A stretch of 51,364 nt of DNA, from the NCBI GenBank assembly GCA_016792935.1, contig JAEUJS010000624.1, forward strand, positions 1 through 51,364, given 5' to 3'. A program made the position numbers and the translations under genes. Positions 1 through 8,951 of this stretch are shown one piece after another. Origin of the DNA: Archangium sp. Its GTDB lineage: Bacteria; Myxococcota; Myxococcia; Myxococcales; Myxococcaceae. Within the stretch, counting starts at the first letter, position 1. Each line of letters begins with the position of its first letter. The notes beneath the pieces are model-generated. The model worked only from the letters and a program-made list of their open reading frames with translations. It was not told the origin of the DNA and ran no database searches.

Positions 1-74
1 CACCCCGCCATCACCAGCGCGGCGACGACCGGATAAAATTCACGAGATGGGAATTGAATTGAAAAGGGCATGAC

Positions 75-710
75 TCAGGCTAACGACTTCTTCGGCGCGT
101 AGCCGCGAAAGAAGCCCTCGAGGTGTGCGGGCAGAAATGCGGCGAGGTCGAGCGGCCGACAACGACGGCCCGACAGCTGGTGTTGGTGGAAGAGCGCGAT
201 GAGCACCGGAGACAACAACGCGAGCGCTCCGACCCGCGCGTCGGGCACCTGAAGCTCTCCGCGCGCGTGGTACGCGACGAGCAAGCGTTCCACCGCGTCG
301 ATGGTCGGCTCGAGCATGGTGCTCACGTACGCCTGGCCCAGTTCTGGGTCCGTCATGCCCTCGACGAAGCCCGCGGCGTGCATTCCTCCGAGCGCGTGGG
401 GCCAGGCGAGGGTGATGCGCTCGAGCAGCGTGGTGAGGCCCTTCTTCGCCGGGAGCGTCGCCAGCTCGGCCGCGCGTGCCTTCTGCACTTCACCGTGTGG
501 GAGCAGCGACTCGAAGGCGGCGCGCACCGCTCCAGCGCGGTCGTCGAAGTAGTGGCGCAGCGTGCCCGGGTCGACCTTCACCGCGCTCGCCAGGTCCTTC
601 AGCGAGAGGTGTTTGCCCTGCGCACCGAGAATCACCTGCGCCAGCGAGCTCGCCAGCCTCTGCCGCTTCTCGGCATGGTCGTGATTCAGTGCTCCAGATA
701 TCCTTCCCAT
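75..710 (-). CDS. TetR-family transcriptional regulator
   Basis: A 211-aa protein that I read as a TetR-type DNA-binding repressor. Residues about 15-60 form the usual three-helix head with a helix-turn-helix (LSLKDLASAVKVDPGTLRHY followed by FDDRAGAV), and the rest is an alpha-helical ligand/dimerisation domain with no recognisable ligand class. The length is typical for the family. It starts with ATG only 12 bp after the stop of the pseudouridine synthase upstream on the same strand, so the two are probably co-transcribed. The gene it controls is not obvious; it may lie to the left of the window. Family call is fairly sure, target unknown. Confidence 0.85.
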   Translation of the reverse strand: MGRISGALNHDHAEKRQRLASSLAQVILGAQGKHLSLKDLASAVKVDPGTLRHYFDDRAGAVRAAFESLLPHGEVQKARAAELATLPAKKGLTTLLERITLAWPHALGGMHAAGFVEGMTDPELGQAYVSTMLEPTIDAVERLLVAYHARGELQVPDARVGALALLSPVLIALFHQHQLSGRRCRPLDLAAFLPAHLEGFFRGYAPKKSLA

Positions 711-722
711 GATGAAGAAGAA

Positions 723-1547
723 TTAACCGGCACGCACCTCGAAGCGCAAGTGGGTCTGTATCTCGGTGTCGGACAGTTCGCGCAGGGTGCGTTCGGCGAC
801 GTCGAGCTCCAGCCCGCCGACGGCCTCGCGGTGCAGCGCGAGCGTGGGGAGCCCCACCTCTCCGAGCATGCGCTTGACCTGGTGGTACTTGCCCTCGGTG
901 ATGATGAGCTCGACCACGTCCTCTGCGCGCCGCTGGGCCTTCGCTGGCCGTGTGGTGAAGCCGTCCAGCTTGATGCCCGCCCGCAGCGTGGCGAGCTTCT
1001 GGTCGGTGATGACGCCCGACACGCGCGCGACGTAACGCTTGGGTAGATGCGTCTCGGGCTGGGTGGCGTGCGCGACGAAGCGCTCGTCATTGGTGAAGAG
1101 CAAGAGCCCCGTGGTGTCGCGATCCAACCTTCCGACGGCATGCCACCCGAAGCGCTGCAGCTCGAAGGGCAACGCAGCGAGCAACACGTCGAACACCGTG
1201 CCGATGCCTTCGGGGTCGGAGCCGTGCGTCACCACACCCGCCGGTTTGTGGAGCATCAGCACGCGCGTGCGCCACGTGAGCGACACCCGCTTGCCATCGA
1301 GCTTCACCACGCTCTTCTCGACCGACACTGGCGCGAGCGGCTCGGTCACTTCGCGCGAGTCGACGACCACGCGCCCGGCGCGAATCGCTTCCTCGGCGTC
1401 ACGCAGCGGCAGAACGCCTGCGCGCGCCAGTGACCGAGACAGCCAATCGCCCCAGCCGACCGGTCGGCTGATTTGACCGGCGCGCGCGCCTTCATTTCGC
1501 AGCCGTGCGGCCTCGAGCCAGCGGGGCGGTTTCTTCGGTCGGGCCAC
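723..1547 (-). CDS. RsuA/RluB-family rRNA pseudouridine synthase
   Basis: A 274-aa enzyme expected to isomerise a specific uridine in rRNA to pseudouridine. An S4-like RNA-binding segment lies at about residues 33-90 (LSRSLARAGVLPLRDAEEAI). The catalytic domain follows: KPAGVVT at 101-107, the signature GRLDRDTTGLL at 139-149 with the catalytic Asp at 142, and GKYHQVKRM at about 219-227. This is the RsuA/RluB/RluE/RluF branch; which rRNA position is modified cannot be told. The start is GTG (1547); the 72-bp gap to the divergent kinase gene leaves room for promoters. The TetR gene follows 12 bp downstream and is probably in the same transcript. Confidence 0.93.
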   Translation of the reverse strand: MARPKKPPRWLEAARLRNEGARAGQISRPVGWGDWLSRSLARAGVLPLRDAEEAIRAGRVVVDSREVTEPLAPVSVEKSVVKLDGKRVSLTWRTRVLMLHKPAGVVTHGSDPEGIGTVFDVLLAALPFELQRFGWHAVGRLDRDTTGLLLFTNDERFVAHATQPETHLPKRYVARVSGVITDQKLATLRAGIKLDGFTTRPAKAQRRAEDVVELIITEGKYHQVKRMLGEVGLPTLALHREAVGGLELDVAERTLRELSDTEIQTHLRFEVRAG

Positions 1548-1556
1548 GTCTAGGCG

Positions 1557-1601
1557 CTCACTCGCACGTCACTCTCGCACGGCATCGCCAACGCGAGTGA
1601 G
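1557..1601. promoter_or_regulatory. inverted repeat in divergent promoter region
   Basis: The 72-bp gap between the divergent pseudouridine synthase and kinase genes carries a perfect 9-bp inverted repeat, CTCACTCGC at 1557-1565 and GCGAGTGAG at 1593-1601, separated by 27 bp. Its place between two outward-facing genes suggests an operator or a transcript hairpin. No clear -10/-35 pair can be assigned. Regulatory role is inferred from position only. Confidence 0.35.
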
Positions 1602-1619
1602 TAGAGTCCGAGGCCAGGC

Positions 1620-3458
1620 GTGTCGACTCCGCTCCCCCAACTCTCGCGGTACGAGGTGCTTGGACGCCTCGCCACCGGTGGCATGGCCGAGGTGTGGCTG
1701 GCGCGCGCGCTCGGCGTGGCGGGCTTCGAGAAGTTGGTGGTGGTGAAGACCATTCTCCCCAACCTCGCCAATGACCCATCGTTCGTGACGATGTTCGTGA
1801 ACGAAGGCCGGCTCGCCGCGCGGCTCAACCACCCGAACTGCGTTCAAATCTTCGACCTCGGGCACGAGAACGGCGTGCTGTACCTGGCGATGGAATACAT
1901 CGAGGGCTTCTCGCTCTCGCGTCTGCTCAAGCGCGCGAAGGAAAAGAACCTCCCGCCCGGCGAGAAGATTCTCGCGCGCATCGCGATGGATGCAGCGAGC
2001 GGCCTCGACTACGCGCACCGGCTCACCGACCGCGACGGAACGCAGCTGCACCTCGTGCACCGCGACGTGTCTCCCGACAACCTGCTGGTGAGCTTGAGCG
2101 GGCAGACGCGGCTGGTGGATTTTGGAATCGCGAAGGCCGCCACGCCGACGTTGCTCGCGAGCGCCACGACGGCGGGCACCGTGAAGGGCAAACACGGCTT
2201 CATCGCGCCGGAGTACCTGCTCGGAAACCCCATCGATGGCCGCGCTGACCTCTTTGCGCTCGGCGTCGTGATGTACCGCGCGCTGACGCGCAAGCGCCCC
2301 TTCAACGGCGTGAACGAAGCGGCGGTCTCGTTGGCGGTGATTCAAGACCGACCTGTCGCGCCGCACGAGCTCGCTCCGGAAGTCTCGGCGGCGCTCTCGA
2401 GCGTGGTGATGATGGCGCTCGAGAAAGACCCGAACACGCGCTTCGAGTCAGCGCGCGCGATGCGACAGGCCATCGAGGTCGCGGTCGGGCGCCCGGCTGA
2501 TCAAGAGGAGGTCGGCGACTACATGCAGCAGCTGTGGCCGCCGGGTGACGCCGAACGCACCGCGCTCAGTGAGCTGGCCAGCGGCGCGAGTGAAGAGCGC
2601 AGTGGTCCCGCGCTGCGCTCGGTCGTCTCCGGCACGTGGGCTGGCCAGGGAAGTCCGACGGCGACGGGTGGCGGCGTGGTGGTGCACGCCACGCCTCCCA
2701 CCGCGGAGGAATTGACGAAGGCGCTCCTCCAGCCGACCGCGCGTCGCAGCCGCGATGGTCTGCCCGCGGTGCAGGTGACCGGCGGACCGCTGCTGAGCAC
2801 GCCGTCTCCCGCTCCACAGCCGTTGCCCGCCGCTGCCGTCGCGCCGATGGTGAGCTTCGACTCGCCACCGCCGCAGCCGACGCCGAAGGGAAAGAGCTCA
2901 CTGGGCCTCATCGTCGTCGGCATGTTGGTGGTCGGGGTGGGGAGCGGCGTCGGTTGGCAGGTGTGGAAGATGAAGCAGCCGTCGGTCATCGTGCTGCCGC
3001 CTCCGACGAACGACACTCCACCCGCCGGTGCGACCGAAGGCACGCTCGTCTTCGAAGGGCTGCCCATCGTGGCGCACGTATTCGACGGGAAAGATGACCT
3101 CGGCGCGACGCCGCTCACGCTGAAACGTCCCGCTGGAGCGTTGACGCTGCGCCTGGTGAACAAAGCGGCGGGCCTCGACCAGACGCTCAAGCTGAACGTC
3201 GAGGCCGGAGCGACCACCACCATCAACACGCTCGCGCGCGGCACGCTCGTCGTGAAGGCCGACCCGTGGGCGTACGTGAAGGTCGACGGCAAGTCGTACG
3301 GCCAGACGCCGGTGACGGTGAAGGGCCTCTTCGAGGGGCCGCACTTCGTCGAGCTGAACAACGTGGGCCTGAACGAGACGCGCAAGCGCACGGTGAAGGT
3401 GCAGGGCGGCGAGACGAAGAGCTTGAGCGTGAATCTCCTCGAAGAAGAAGACGAGTGA
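1620..3458 (+). CDS. Ser/Thr protein kinase with C-terminal PEGA domains
   Basis: A 612-aa membrane-anchored Hanks-type kinase. The kinase domain (about residues 8-290) is complete: Gly-rich loop LGRLATGGMAEV, catalytic Lys at 43 (VVVKT), HRDVSPDNLL with catalytic Asp149, DFG at 167-169 and APE at 196-198. A Pro/Ala-rich linker leads to one transmembrane helix at about 426-448 (LGLIVVGMLVVGVGSGVGW). Two PEGA-type beta repeats follow (GTLVFEGLP... and GTLVVKADPWAYVKVDG), a fold common at the outer end of myxobacterial kinases. The HRDVSPDN form of the catalytic loop is typical of myxobacteria. The start is GTG at 1620, immediately before STPLPQLSRYEV. Substrates and signal are unknown. Confidence 0.95.
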   Translation: MSTPLPQLSRYEVLGRLATGGMAEVWLARALGVAGFEKLVVVKTILPNLANDPSFVTMFVNEGRLAARLNHPNCVQIFDLGHENGVLYLAMEYIEGFSLSRLLKRAKEKNLPPGEKILARIAMDAASGLDYAHRLTDRDGTQLHLVHRDVSPDNLLVSLSGQTRLVDFGIAKAATPTLLASATTAGTVKGKHGFIAPEYLLGNPIDGRADLFALGVVMYRALTRKRPFNGVNEAAVSLAVIQDRPVAPHELAPEVSAALSSVVMMALEKDPNTRFESARAMRQAIEVAVGRPADQEEVGDYMQQLWPPGDAERTALSELASGASEERSGPALRSVVSGTWAGQGSPTATGGGVVVHATPPTAEELTKALLQPTARRSRDGLPAVQVTGGPLLSTPSPAPQPLPAAAVAPMVSFDSPPPQPTPKGKSSLGLIVVGMLVVGVGSGVGWQVWKMKQPSVIVLPPPTNDTPPAGATEGTLVFEGLPIVAHVFDGKDDLGATPLTLKRPAGALTLRLVNKAAGLDQTLKLNVEAGATTTINTLARGTLVVKADPWAYVKVDGKSYGQTPVTVKGLFEGPHFVELNNVGLNETRKRTVKVQGGETKSLSVNLLEEEDE

Positions 3459-3469
3459 GCGAGGTCCGC

Positions 3470-3784
3470 TCACTGCAGCGAATAGATGTGCCGGAACGCT
3501 CCGCGCGCGAGGACGGTCTTGTTCTTCTCGCGCACGTTGAGCACCTCGACCGTGTACTCGCCGACGTGACCGGCAAGACGCGAGAGCTCTCCCAGCGGGA
3601 AGGTCTGCGTCGTCTCTTTTCCGTCGCGGTCCTTGAACACCAGGTTGACGCTCAGTTGGCCGAGCGTCTCGAGCATGAAGCTCGGCACCGCCGGCGCGGC
3701 AGCAGTCGCGCGCGTGCTCGCCACGGTGACCGCCGCGGCAGCCACCTTCAATGCGTCTCTTCGCTTCAAGGTGCGCTTCTTCAT
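3470..3784 (-). CDS. small secreted protein with Tat-like signal
   Basis: A 104-aa protein whose N-terminus KKRTLKRRDALKVAAAAVTV looks like a twin-arginine signal (RR-D-A-L-K) followed by an Ala/Val-rich helix and a cleavage-like ATAAAPA. The mature part is about 75 aa and predicted beta-rich (LSVNLVFKDRDGKETTQTFP). The ATG at 3784 is chosen because it opens the signal peptide and lies 2 bp past the stop of the large DUF3857 gene, implying coupled translation; an upstream in-frame start would run through that gene. No family recognised. Probably exported and working with the upstream lipoprotein. Confidence 0.7.
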   Translation of the reverse strand: MKKRTLKRRDALKVAAAAVTVASTRATAAAPAVPSFMLETLGQLSVNLVFKDRDGKETTQTFPLGELSRLAGHVGEYTVEVLNVREKNKTVLARGAFRHIYSLQ

Positions 3785-3786
3785 GG

Positions 3787-6700
3787 TCACTTCTTCGGCG
3801 GAGGCGCCGCGACTGGCTTCTTCACGCCGCCCTTCGCCACCGGAGCGAACACCAGCTCGTCGTCGAGCAGCCGCACCATGTCGTCCAGCTTCGCGCGGTA
3901 GCTCGCATAGTCCTGCGCGGGAATGCGCTCGCAGGTCGTCCTCCACGTCTGCTTGCTCTTCACCACGCGGCCGTCCTGCTTCACCTCGCGGCTCAGCGAC
4001 AGACACGGCAGCGCCACCGTGCCCGACGACGGCAGCTTCTTCGCCTCGAAGCCCTCGGGCACGGTGAGCTCGAGCTCCATGATGTTCTGCTGCGGAGTGC
4101 CCAGCAGCAGCGGATGTTTGCGCGTCGCCAGCGAGAACGTGTTGCGCGGGTTCGAGTCACTCGGGAGCTTCAGACGCAGCGTCTCTCCCTCGGTGCGCGA
4201 CAACGTGCCGCTCTTCACTTCCATGCGAATCGCCGCCGGCACGCGCAGTGACTCGACCTCGAGCGCGCGCAGGTCAGACATCGTGGCGTTCGGCAGGTAC
4301 GAGCTCGCGATGCGTTGACCGACTTGCGAAAAGACCTGCTCGTTCTTCGCCATGCGTCGAATCAGCGAGCCGGTGCGGCCGACGGTCTCGAGCGTCAGCG
4401 TGCCTTTCGCTCCGCCGGTGCCGTCGAGCTCGAGCGCCAGCTTCGTCGTCTCCGCGTTGATGCTCGCGTCCTGGAACGGAATCTCGCGCCAGGTGTGCAC
4501 GTTGGTCTTGGGGTCGAACACCAGCGACAGCGTGCCCACGTCGTCGGTGCGCACCGCGTTCACGTCGAGCAATTCGGCCGTCGGGTCGAAGAAGCGCGCC
4601 GACACTCCTGCCTGCTCGGGCACGTACACGATGGCGTGGTTGAACTGCTGCATCGGCACGTCCTTCTTCACCGGGCCCGTGTCGCGCGTGCGCACCAGCG
4701 CGAAGTGCGCGTCGAGGCCCAGCTTGCGCGCGAGCTCGATGAACAACACCGCCTTGTCCTTGCAGTCACCGTAGCGGCGCTCGAGCGTCATCGACGCAGG
4801 GTGCGGCTTCACGCCGGCGATGAAGGTCTCGTAGTCCTGCTGGTAGCGAATCTCTTCCATGACGAAGGTGTGGATGCGGTCGAGCTTCTCCTGCGCGTCG
4901 GGGTTGCCTTTGCTCAGGCCCTTCGCGATGGCCTCGAGCTCCGGCGAGTCGCGGAACACACCTTCGAGCAGCGCCTGTTCCCACGAGAGCCACGTCTTCC
5001 AATCGGGCACGGTCGACAGAGACAGATTGATGGCGAGCTCTCCCACCGTCGGCATCGACGGCTCGCTGATGAGCGGGCCGGTCTTCCCGGTGCTCCACGA
5101 GAAGCGGAGCAGGTCGCCGCGCTTCTCCTGCGTGTGCTTCACCTCACCGACCTGGAACTCGTGCAGCTTCGCGGTCAGCGGCGCCCACAACACGAGCGTC
5201 GATTCTTCACGCTGGTCCCCGACGCCCTGAAAGCTCCACGTCTCGTTGTAGTAGCGCGCGAGGTAGCCACGCGGCGGGCTGTCGAGCCGGTACTGCAACA
5301 CCAGCGTCGAGCCCGGCTGCATGCCGCGGAAGAAAATCTGTCGATTGCGCTCTGACGACGCCTCGGCGCGCGCGCCCTTGTCGTCCACCGCGAACGCGTG
5401 GAGGACGCGAAGACGACCACCACCGACCGACTGCCGAATGATGCGGTCACGCCCCTGCGCGTTCCACGCGTGAATCACCACCGTCACCACGTTCGAGGTC
5501 GAGCCGTCGGTGTTGAGCAGCGTGACCTCGTGGTCGAGCAGGTACGCCACGTCGGCGCCGGATTCCTGCTTCAGCTGTGCGCGCGACTTCCACAACGCTT
5601 CGAGGCGCATCTCGTCGGGCACGTCGGCCATCCACGGGCCGCGCGTCTCGGGAGAAAGAAAGTCCACCCGATTGGCGAGCGCCTCGTTCTCGGGGTTCAG
5701 TTCGACGGCGCGCTTCCACAACGCGATGGCGGTGGCGGCATCACCGCGCTCGTACGCGAGGTCACCGCGACGCGACTTCGGCACCGACGCTTCCGGGGAG
5801 AGCGCCTCGGCCTTGAGCAGCGCGTCTTCGGCGGCCTTCAAGTCTCCACGGCGCCGATGCGTCTCGGCGAGCGCGAGCCACGTCGAATAATCGGTGGGCC
5901 ACGACTCGAGGCGCGCTTCCTGATGACGGCGCGCTTCCTCGAAGTCGGACGCGTCGAACGCGAGGTCGGCTTCACGGCGCAGCGCCTCGGGCGAGTAGGG
6001 CAGCTCGCGCAAGATGCCATCGAGCACCTCGATGGCCTCCGCGCGACGGCCGTGACGAACGAGCGTGCGGCTCAATTCGACGTCGTCGTCGGGTGTGTTG
6101 CCGAAGCGTTTCTGCCGTTCCTTCGCCGCGCGCAGCTCGTCTTCGGTCCACCCTTCGCTGCGCCACACGTCGATGAGCAGGTCCCACACTTCGCGCAGCT
6201 CGGGCTTTTCCTTCTGCAAGGCGAGGAGACGCTCGCGCGCCTTCTGCTTGAGGCCCTGCTGCTGGTGGAAGCGCGCTTGACGAAGCCGAATGAACGGCAA
6301 CGCGTCGCCCACTTCGGTGTCGAGCGCGGCGAGGAGGTCAGCGGTGCGGCCGCGTTCCTGGTTGTACCAAAGCGCGTCGATGAGCCACGAGCGCATGACG
6401 AGCGACTTCGGCAAACGCGCAGCGGCGGCGTCGGCGACCTTCACGGTGGTGGCTCCACCCGCGCCGAGATGAGACCAGCCCACGAGGTGTGCGAGCAGAC
6501 GCGCCGGCGTGTCGGTGTACTCGCGCACGCGCCATTGGAGAATCGTCTCGGTGCTCGACTTGAAGGGCTTCAGCCCGGTGGCGCCGCCAGCAAGGAGAGC
6601 CTTGCCTTCCGCCTCGGTGAACGGCGTCACGCGGGCGCTCAACGACCACAGCCCTTCGCGGTGCGCGGACTTGATGAGCACGGTGTGTTTGCCGGCGGAG

Positions 6701-7563
6701 AGCTCGAGCGGAATGACGAGGTGGTCGAACACCGAGCGCTCCAGCTGCGCGGCGGCGAAGACGAGCTTGCCGTCCACCCACACCTTGAGCGGGTCGGTGG
6801 TGGTGATGCGCAGCGCGTTCACTCCGGCCTTGTCGAGCGTGAAGGAGCCCTGCGTGAAGGCTCCGGCCCAGCGCGTGGGCGTCATCAACATCAAGAAGTC
6901 GTAGCGACCGCGGCCGTCTTTCGGAGCGTCGTGCCGCCACGTGAGCGGACCCGCGCGGCCTTCGTATTTCTCATCGAGACCGGGCCGCAGCTCTGGAGCG
7001 AGCTCGAGGTCGAAGCCCTTGCCCTGGTCGTTGTCCCACGTGCCGACGATGGAGAAGTCGAGCTGACCGGGAATGCTGGCGATGACGGCGTCGCGGCCGG
7101 TGAGGTCTCCTTCGGCATTGAGGAACCACGCGAGGTGGTACGCGGCGAGCGCGCGCACGTCGGGATTCGGATGTTGTTCAGCGAGCGCCTTCATCAGGCT
7201 GCGAACGACGGGCCGCTGTTCCCACGTCAGGTCAGCGTTGGCGAGCAGGTGCAGGTGCATCAGCGCCGCATCACCCGACGTGTCCGTCAGCGCGGCGACG
7301 AGGTGCGTGAAGACGTCGGCATCGCGCGCCTCGAGCTGCGCCTGACGCGCGGCGATTTCGTGGAAGAGGGCGCTGTTGGGGCCCGCCTTCTCCGCTTCGC
7401 TCAGCGCCGCTCGGAGCTGATCAGCCGTCTCGGCGCGGTAGTAGGCCTCGACCGCGGCGAGCAGCTTCTTGTCGTCGGCGGGCGTGACGCGGGTGAGCGT
7501 GGTGGTGGTGGCACAACCGCTGATCAGCGCGGCGGCGAGAGCGACGATGAAGACTGAACGCAT
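3787..7563 (-). CDS. DUF3857/transglutaminase-like lipoprotein with TPR region
   Basis: A 1258-aa predicted lipoprotein (lipobox LISGC, lipidated Cys17). In order: a helical head; a beta-sandwich of PA14-like look at about 150-320 (WVDGKLVF, GKHTVLIKS); a TPR-like region at about 370-640 (ADLAFDASDFEEARRHQ); a DUF3857-like segment at about 680-850; and a transglutaminase-like core with LERRYGDCKDKAVLF (Cys934), FNHAIVYV (His976) and RFFDPT (Asp993), a complete Cys-His-Asp triad. The combination DUF3857 plus transglutaminase core is known in secreted proteins of many bacteria; its substrate is not established. It heads the 3' half of a minus-strand run from 8921 down to 3470, with a 51-bp gap after the preceding gene. 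Confidence 0.88.
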   Translation of the reverse strand: MRSVFIVALAAALISGCATTTTLTRVTPADDKKLLAAVEAYYRAETADQLRAALSEAEKAGPNSALFHEIAARQAQLEARDADVFTHLVAALTDTSGDAALMHLHLLANADLTWEQRPVVRSLMKALAEQHPNPDVRALAAYHLAWFLNAEGDLTGRDAVIASIPGQLDFSIVGTWDNDQGKGFDLELAPELRPGLDEKYEGRAGPLTWRHDAPKDGRGRYDFLMLMTPTRWAGAFTQGSFTLDKAGVNALRITTTDPLKVWVDGKLVFAAAQLERSVFDHLVIPLELSAGKHTVLIKSAHREGLWSLSARVTPFTEAEGKALLAGGATGLKPFKSSTETILQWRVREYTDTPARLLAHLVGWSHLGAGGATTVKVADAAAARLPKSLVMRSWLIDALWYNQERGRTADLLAALDTEVGDALPFIRLRQARFHQQQGLKQKARERLLALQKEKPELREVWDLLIDVWRSEGWTEDELRAAKERQKRFGNTPDDDVELSRTLVRHGRRAEAIEVLDGILRELPYSPEALRREADLAFDASDFEEARRHQEARLESWPTDYSTWLALAETHRRRGDLKAAEDALLKAEALSPEASVPKSRRGDLAYERGDAATAIALWKRAVELNPENEALANRVDFLSPETRGPWMADVPDEMRLEALWKSRAQLKQESGADVAYLLDHEVTLLNTDGSTSNVVTVVIHAWNAQGRDRIIRQSVGGGRLRVLHAFAVDDKGARAEASSERNRQIFFRGMQPGSTLVLQYRLDSPPRGYLARYYNETWSFQGVGDQREESTLVLWAPLTAKLHEFQVGEVKHTQEKRGDLLRFSWSTGKTGPLISEPSMPTVGELAINLSLSTVPDWKTWLSWEQALLEGVFRDSPELEAIAKGLSKGNPDAQEKLDRIHTFVMEEIRYQQDYETFIAGVKPHPASMTLERRYGDCKDKAVLFIELARKLGLDAHFALVRTRDTGPVKKDVPMQQFNHAIVYVPEQAGVSARFFDPTAELLDVNAVRTDDVGTLSLVFDPKTNVHTWREIPFQDASINAETTKLALELDGTGGAKGTLTLETVGRTGSLIRRMAKNEQVFSQVGQRIASSYLPNATMSDLRALEVESLRVPAAIRMEVKSGTLSRTEGETLRLKLPSDSNPRNTFSLATRKHPLLLGTPQQNIMELELTVPEGFEAKKLPSSGTVALPCLSLSREVKQDGRVVKSKQTWRTTCERIPAQDYASYRAKLDDMVRLLDDELVFAPVAKGGVKKPVAAPPPKK

Positions 7564-7614
7564 GCGCGGACTTAACCGCAGCTGTCCCTCACACGCATCG
7601 ATACTTCGAAGAGG

Positions 7615-8145
7615 TCAGCGCTCGCTGAGCTCGAGCATCTTCTTCGCGAAGGCGAAGCCGCGGTCCGCAGTCACTGAGGCGTCGAGCAACACCAGCTCTC
7701 GCGAGTGCACCTCTCGTTCACCGCCGTTGCGGTCTGGAACGACGCTGATGAGCTGCACGAGCACGCCATGCGCCGTCTCGTCGTAGCTGACCGACGAAAC
7801 ACGAATGCGGCTGTGTCTGTCGAGCGTCGCCGAGAAACCGCCGCCGAGGAGTTGGTCGCCCTTCACCGCCACCACGCCGTGCGACTTCGACGGCAGCCAG
7901 TGCTCGGGAGTTCCACCACGCAGCGAGCCGAGTGGACCGGTCTGCGTGGACTGAAAGAGCACCACGAGCCCGACGATGATCAGCACGCCGCCGGCTGACG
8001 CGACCTGCGAGAGGCCAGACGCGATGAGCCCGACGAGGAGCACCACGCCCAGACCGAGGAGCGCGCCTCCGGCGAGTCGCTGCTTGCCTTGCTTGATGCG
8101 CAGCGCGTTGGAGAGCGCGGCGTCGAACGCCGAGAGCGGCTCCAT
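7615..8145 (-). CDS. membrane protein, unknown function
   Basis: A 176-aa protein with two adjacent hydrophobic helices near the N-terminus (about 25-66: GGALLGLGVVLLVGLIASGL then GGVLIIVGLVVLF) and a soluble C-terminal beta-rich domain of about 100 aa (HSRIRVSSVSYDETAHGVLV). The ATG at 8145 shares one base with the stop of the upstream gene (TGATG), so translation is probably coupled. I do not recognise the family. Topology suggests a hairpin anchor with the C-terminal domain in the cytoplasm. Confidence 0.8.
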   Translation of the reverse strand: MEPLSAFDAALSNALRIKQGKQRLAGGALLGLGVVLLVGLIASGLSQVASAGGVLIIVGLVVLFQSTQTGPLGSLRGGTPEHWLPSKSHGVVAVKGDQLLGGGFSATLDRHSRIRVSSVSYDETAHGVLVQLISVVPDRNGGEREVHSRELVLLDASVTADRGFAFAKKMLELSER

Positions 8146-8921
8146 CACTTCACCGTCGTCTTCAACGTGATGGACGCGGACATCTTTCCCTTCACGCCGT
8201 AGCCCGGCATGTCGAATTTGGTGCTCGCGGAGAGGTCGAGGTTGGCGTGCCACGCCTTCGCGCCGATCTCGACCGTGCCCTTGAATGGAAAGACCACCGT
8301 GTATTCGCCGGAGCGCAGCGTGAGTCCGAACTTCACGTCGTATTTTTCGGGCGTCTTCTTCTTGCCGCAGCTCGCCTCTCCACCGGGCGCGAGCTCGAAC
8401 GCGATGGTCCCGCCAATCAACGCGTGAACTTCGTGCGCCGTCGCGTCGAGCACCTTCTCTCGCACCTCGGAGCTGCAGCCATCCGCACCACTCCGCGCCG
8501 CGGCGACGATGGGGTCTTCCCGCAGCAACGCTCCGACGAACGGCTTGAAGGTCTTCGTCGCTTCGAGCTGCGCACCCTTCGGAGCGCCCCTGGTATCGCG
8601 CAACAACAAGTCTCCGCTCAACACCTCGGCGGTGAACGCGCGGCCTTTGAGTCCTTCGTTTCCGGAAGTGACCGACAGCTCGAGCTGCGAGGGCCGCGCG
8701 CCATCGACCGAGCCGATGGTGAACGCGATGGTCGCTTTTCCCACCTGCGGGAGCGTGTCCATCGCGGCCTTGCGACCCTCGACGGTGCCCGAGAGCTCGC
8801 GCGAGTCGGTGATGGTCAGCGTGTGTTTGGCCCCGGCTACGGGAACCGGAGCCGGAGCCGGAGGAGCAGCAACCAACACGAGCACGGCCAGCGCGGGCGT
8901 CATCGGAGCGGGACCATACAT
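8145..8921 (-). CDS. secreted protein, unknown function
   Basis: About 258 aa, or 252 if the second in-frame ATG at 8903 (MTPALAVLVLVAAPPAPAP) is used; the latter gives the cleaner signal peptide. The mature part (TLTITDSRELSGTVEG, then beta-rich stretches and ASCGKKKTPEKY) has two Cys that could pair and ends in a strand-rich tail (MSASITLKTTVK). No family recognised. It is the first gene of the minus-strand run, directly downstream of a TA-rich promoter-like stretch, and is coupled to the membrane protein that follows. No clear Shine-Dalgarno precedes either start, so the start is uncertain. Confidence 0.7.
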   Translation of the reverse strand: MYGPAPMTPALAVLVLVAAPPAPAPVPVAGAKHTLTITDSRELSGTVEGRKAAMDTLPQVGKATIAFTIGSVDGARPSQLELSVTSGNEGLKGRAFTAEVLSGDLLLRDTRGAPKGAQLEATKTFKPFVGALLREDPIVAAARSGADGCSSEVREKVLDATAHEVHALIGGTIAFELAPGGEASCGKKKTPEKYDVKFGLTLRSGEYTVVFPFKGTVEIGAKAWHANLDLSASTKFDMPGYGVKGKMSASITLKTTVK

Positions 8922-8931
8922 ATATATAGAG
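8918..8931 (-). promoter_or_regulatory. TATATA-type -10 candidate between divergent genes
   Basis: The 30-bp gap between the divergent genes at 8921 (-) and 8952 (+) contains CATATATATAG, by far the most AT-rich run in this GC-rich region. On the minus strand it reads CTATATATATG, a good -10 match. If so, the message would start around 8910-8915 and favour the ATG at 8903 with almost no leader. Inferred from sequence alone. Confidence 0.4.
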
Positions 8932-8951
8932 TGGCTCAGGGTGAGTGAGCG

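Noticed and set aside
1..74. possible gene end (plus strand, stop at 34-36) or membrane-protein start (minus strand) at the left edge
   Set aside because: Only 11 codons are visible on the plus strand, and no clear start codon opens the hydrophobic minus-strand reading, so neither can be supported.
5398..7557. 719-aa open frame on the plus strand opposite the DUF3857 gene
   Set aside because: Arg/Glu/His/Val-rich translation without domains, fully antisense to a gene with a clear catalytic triad; a GC-rich shadow.
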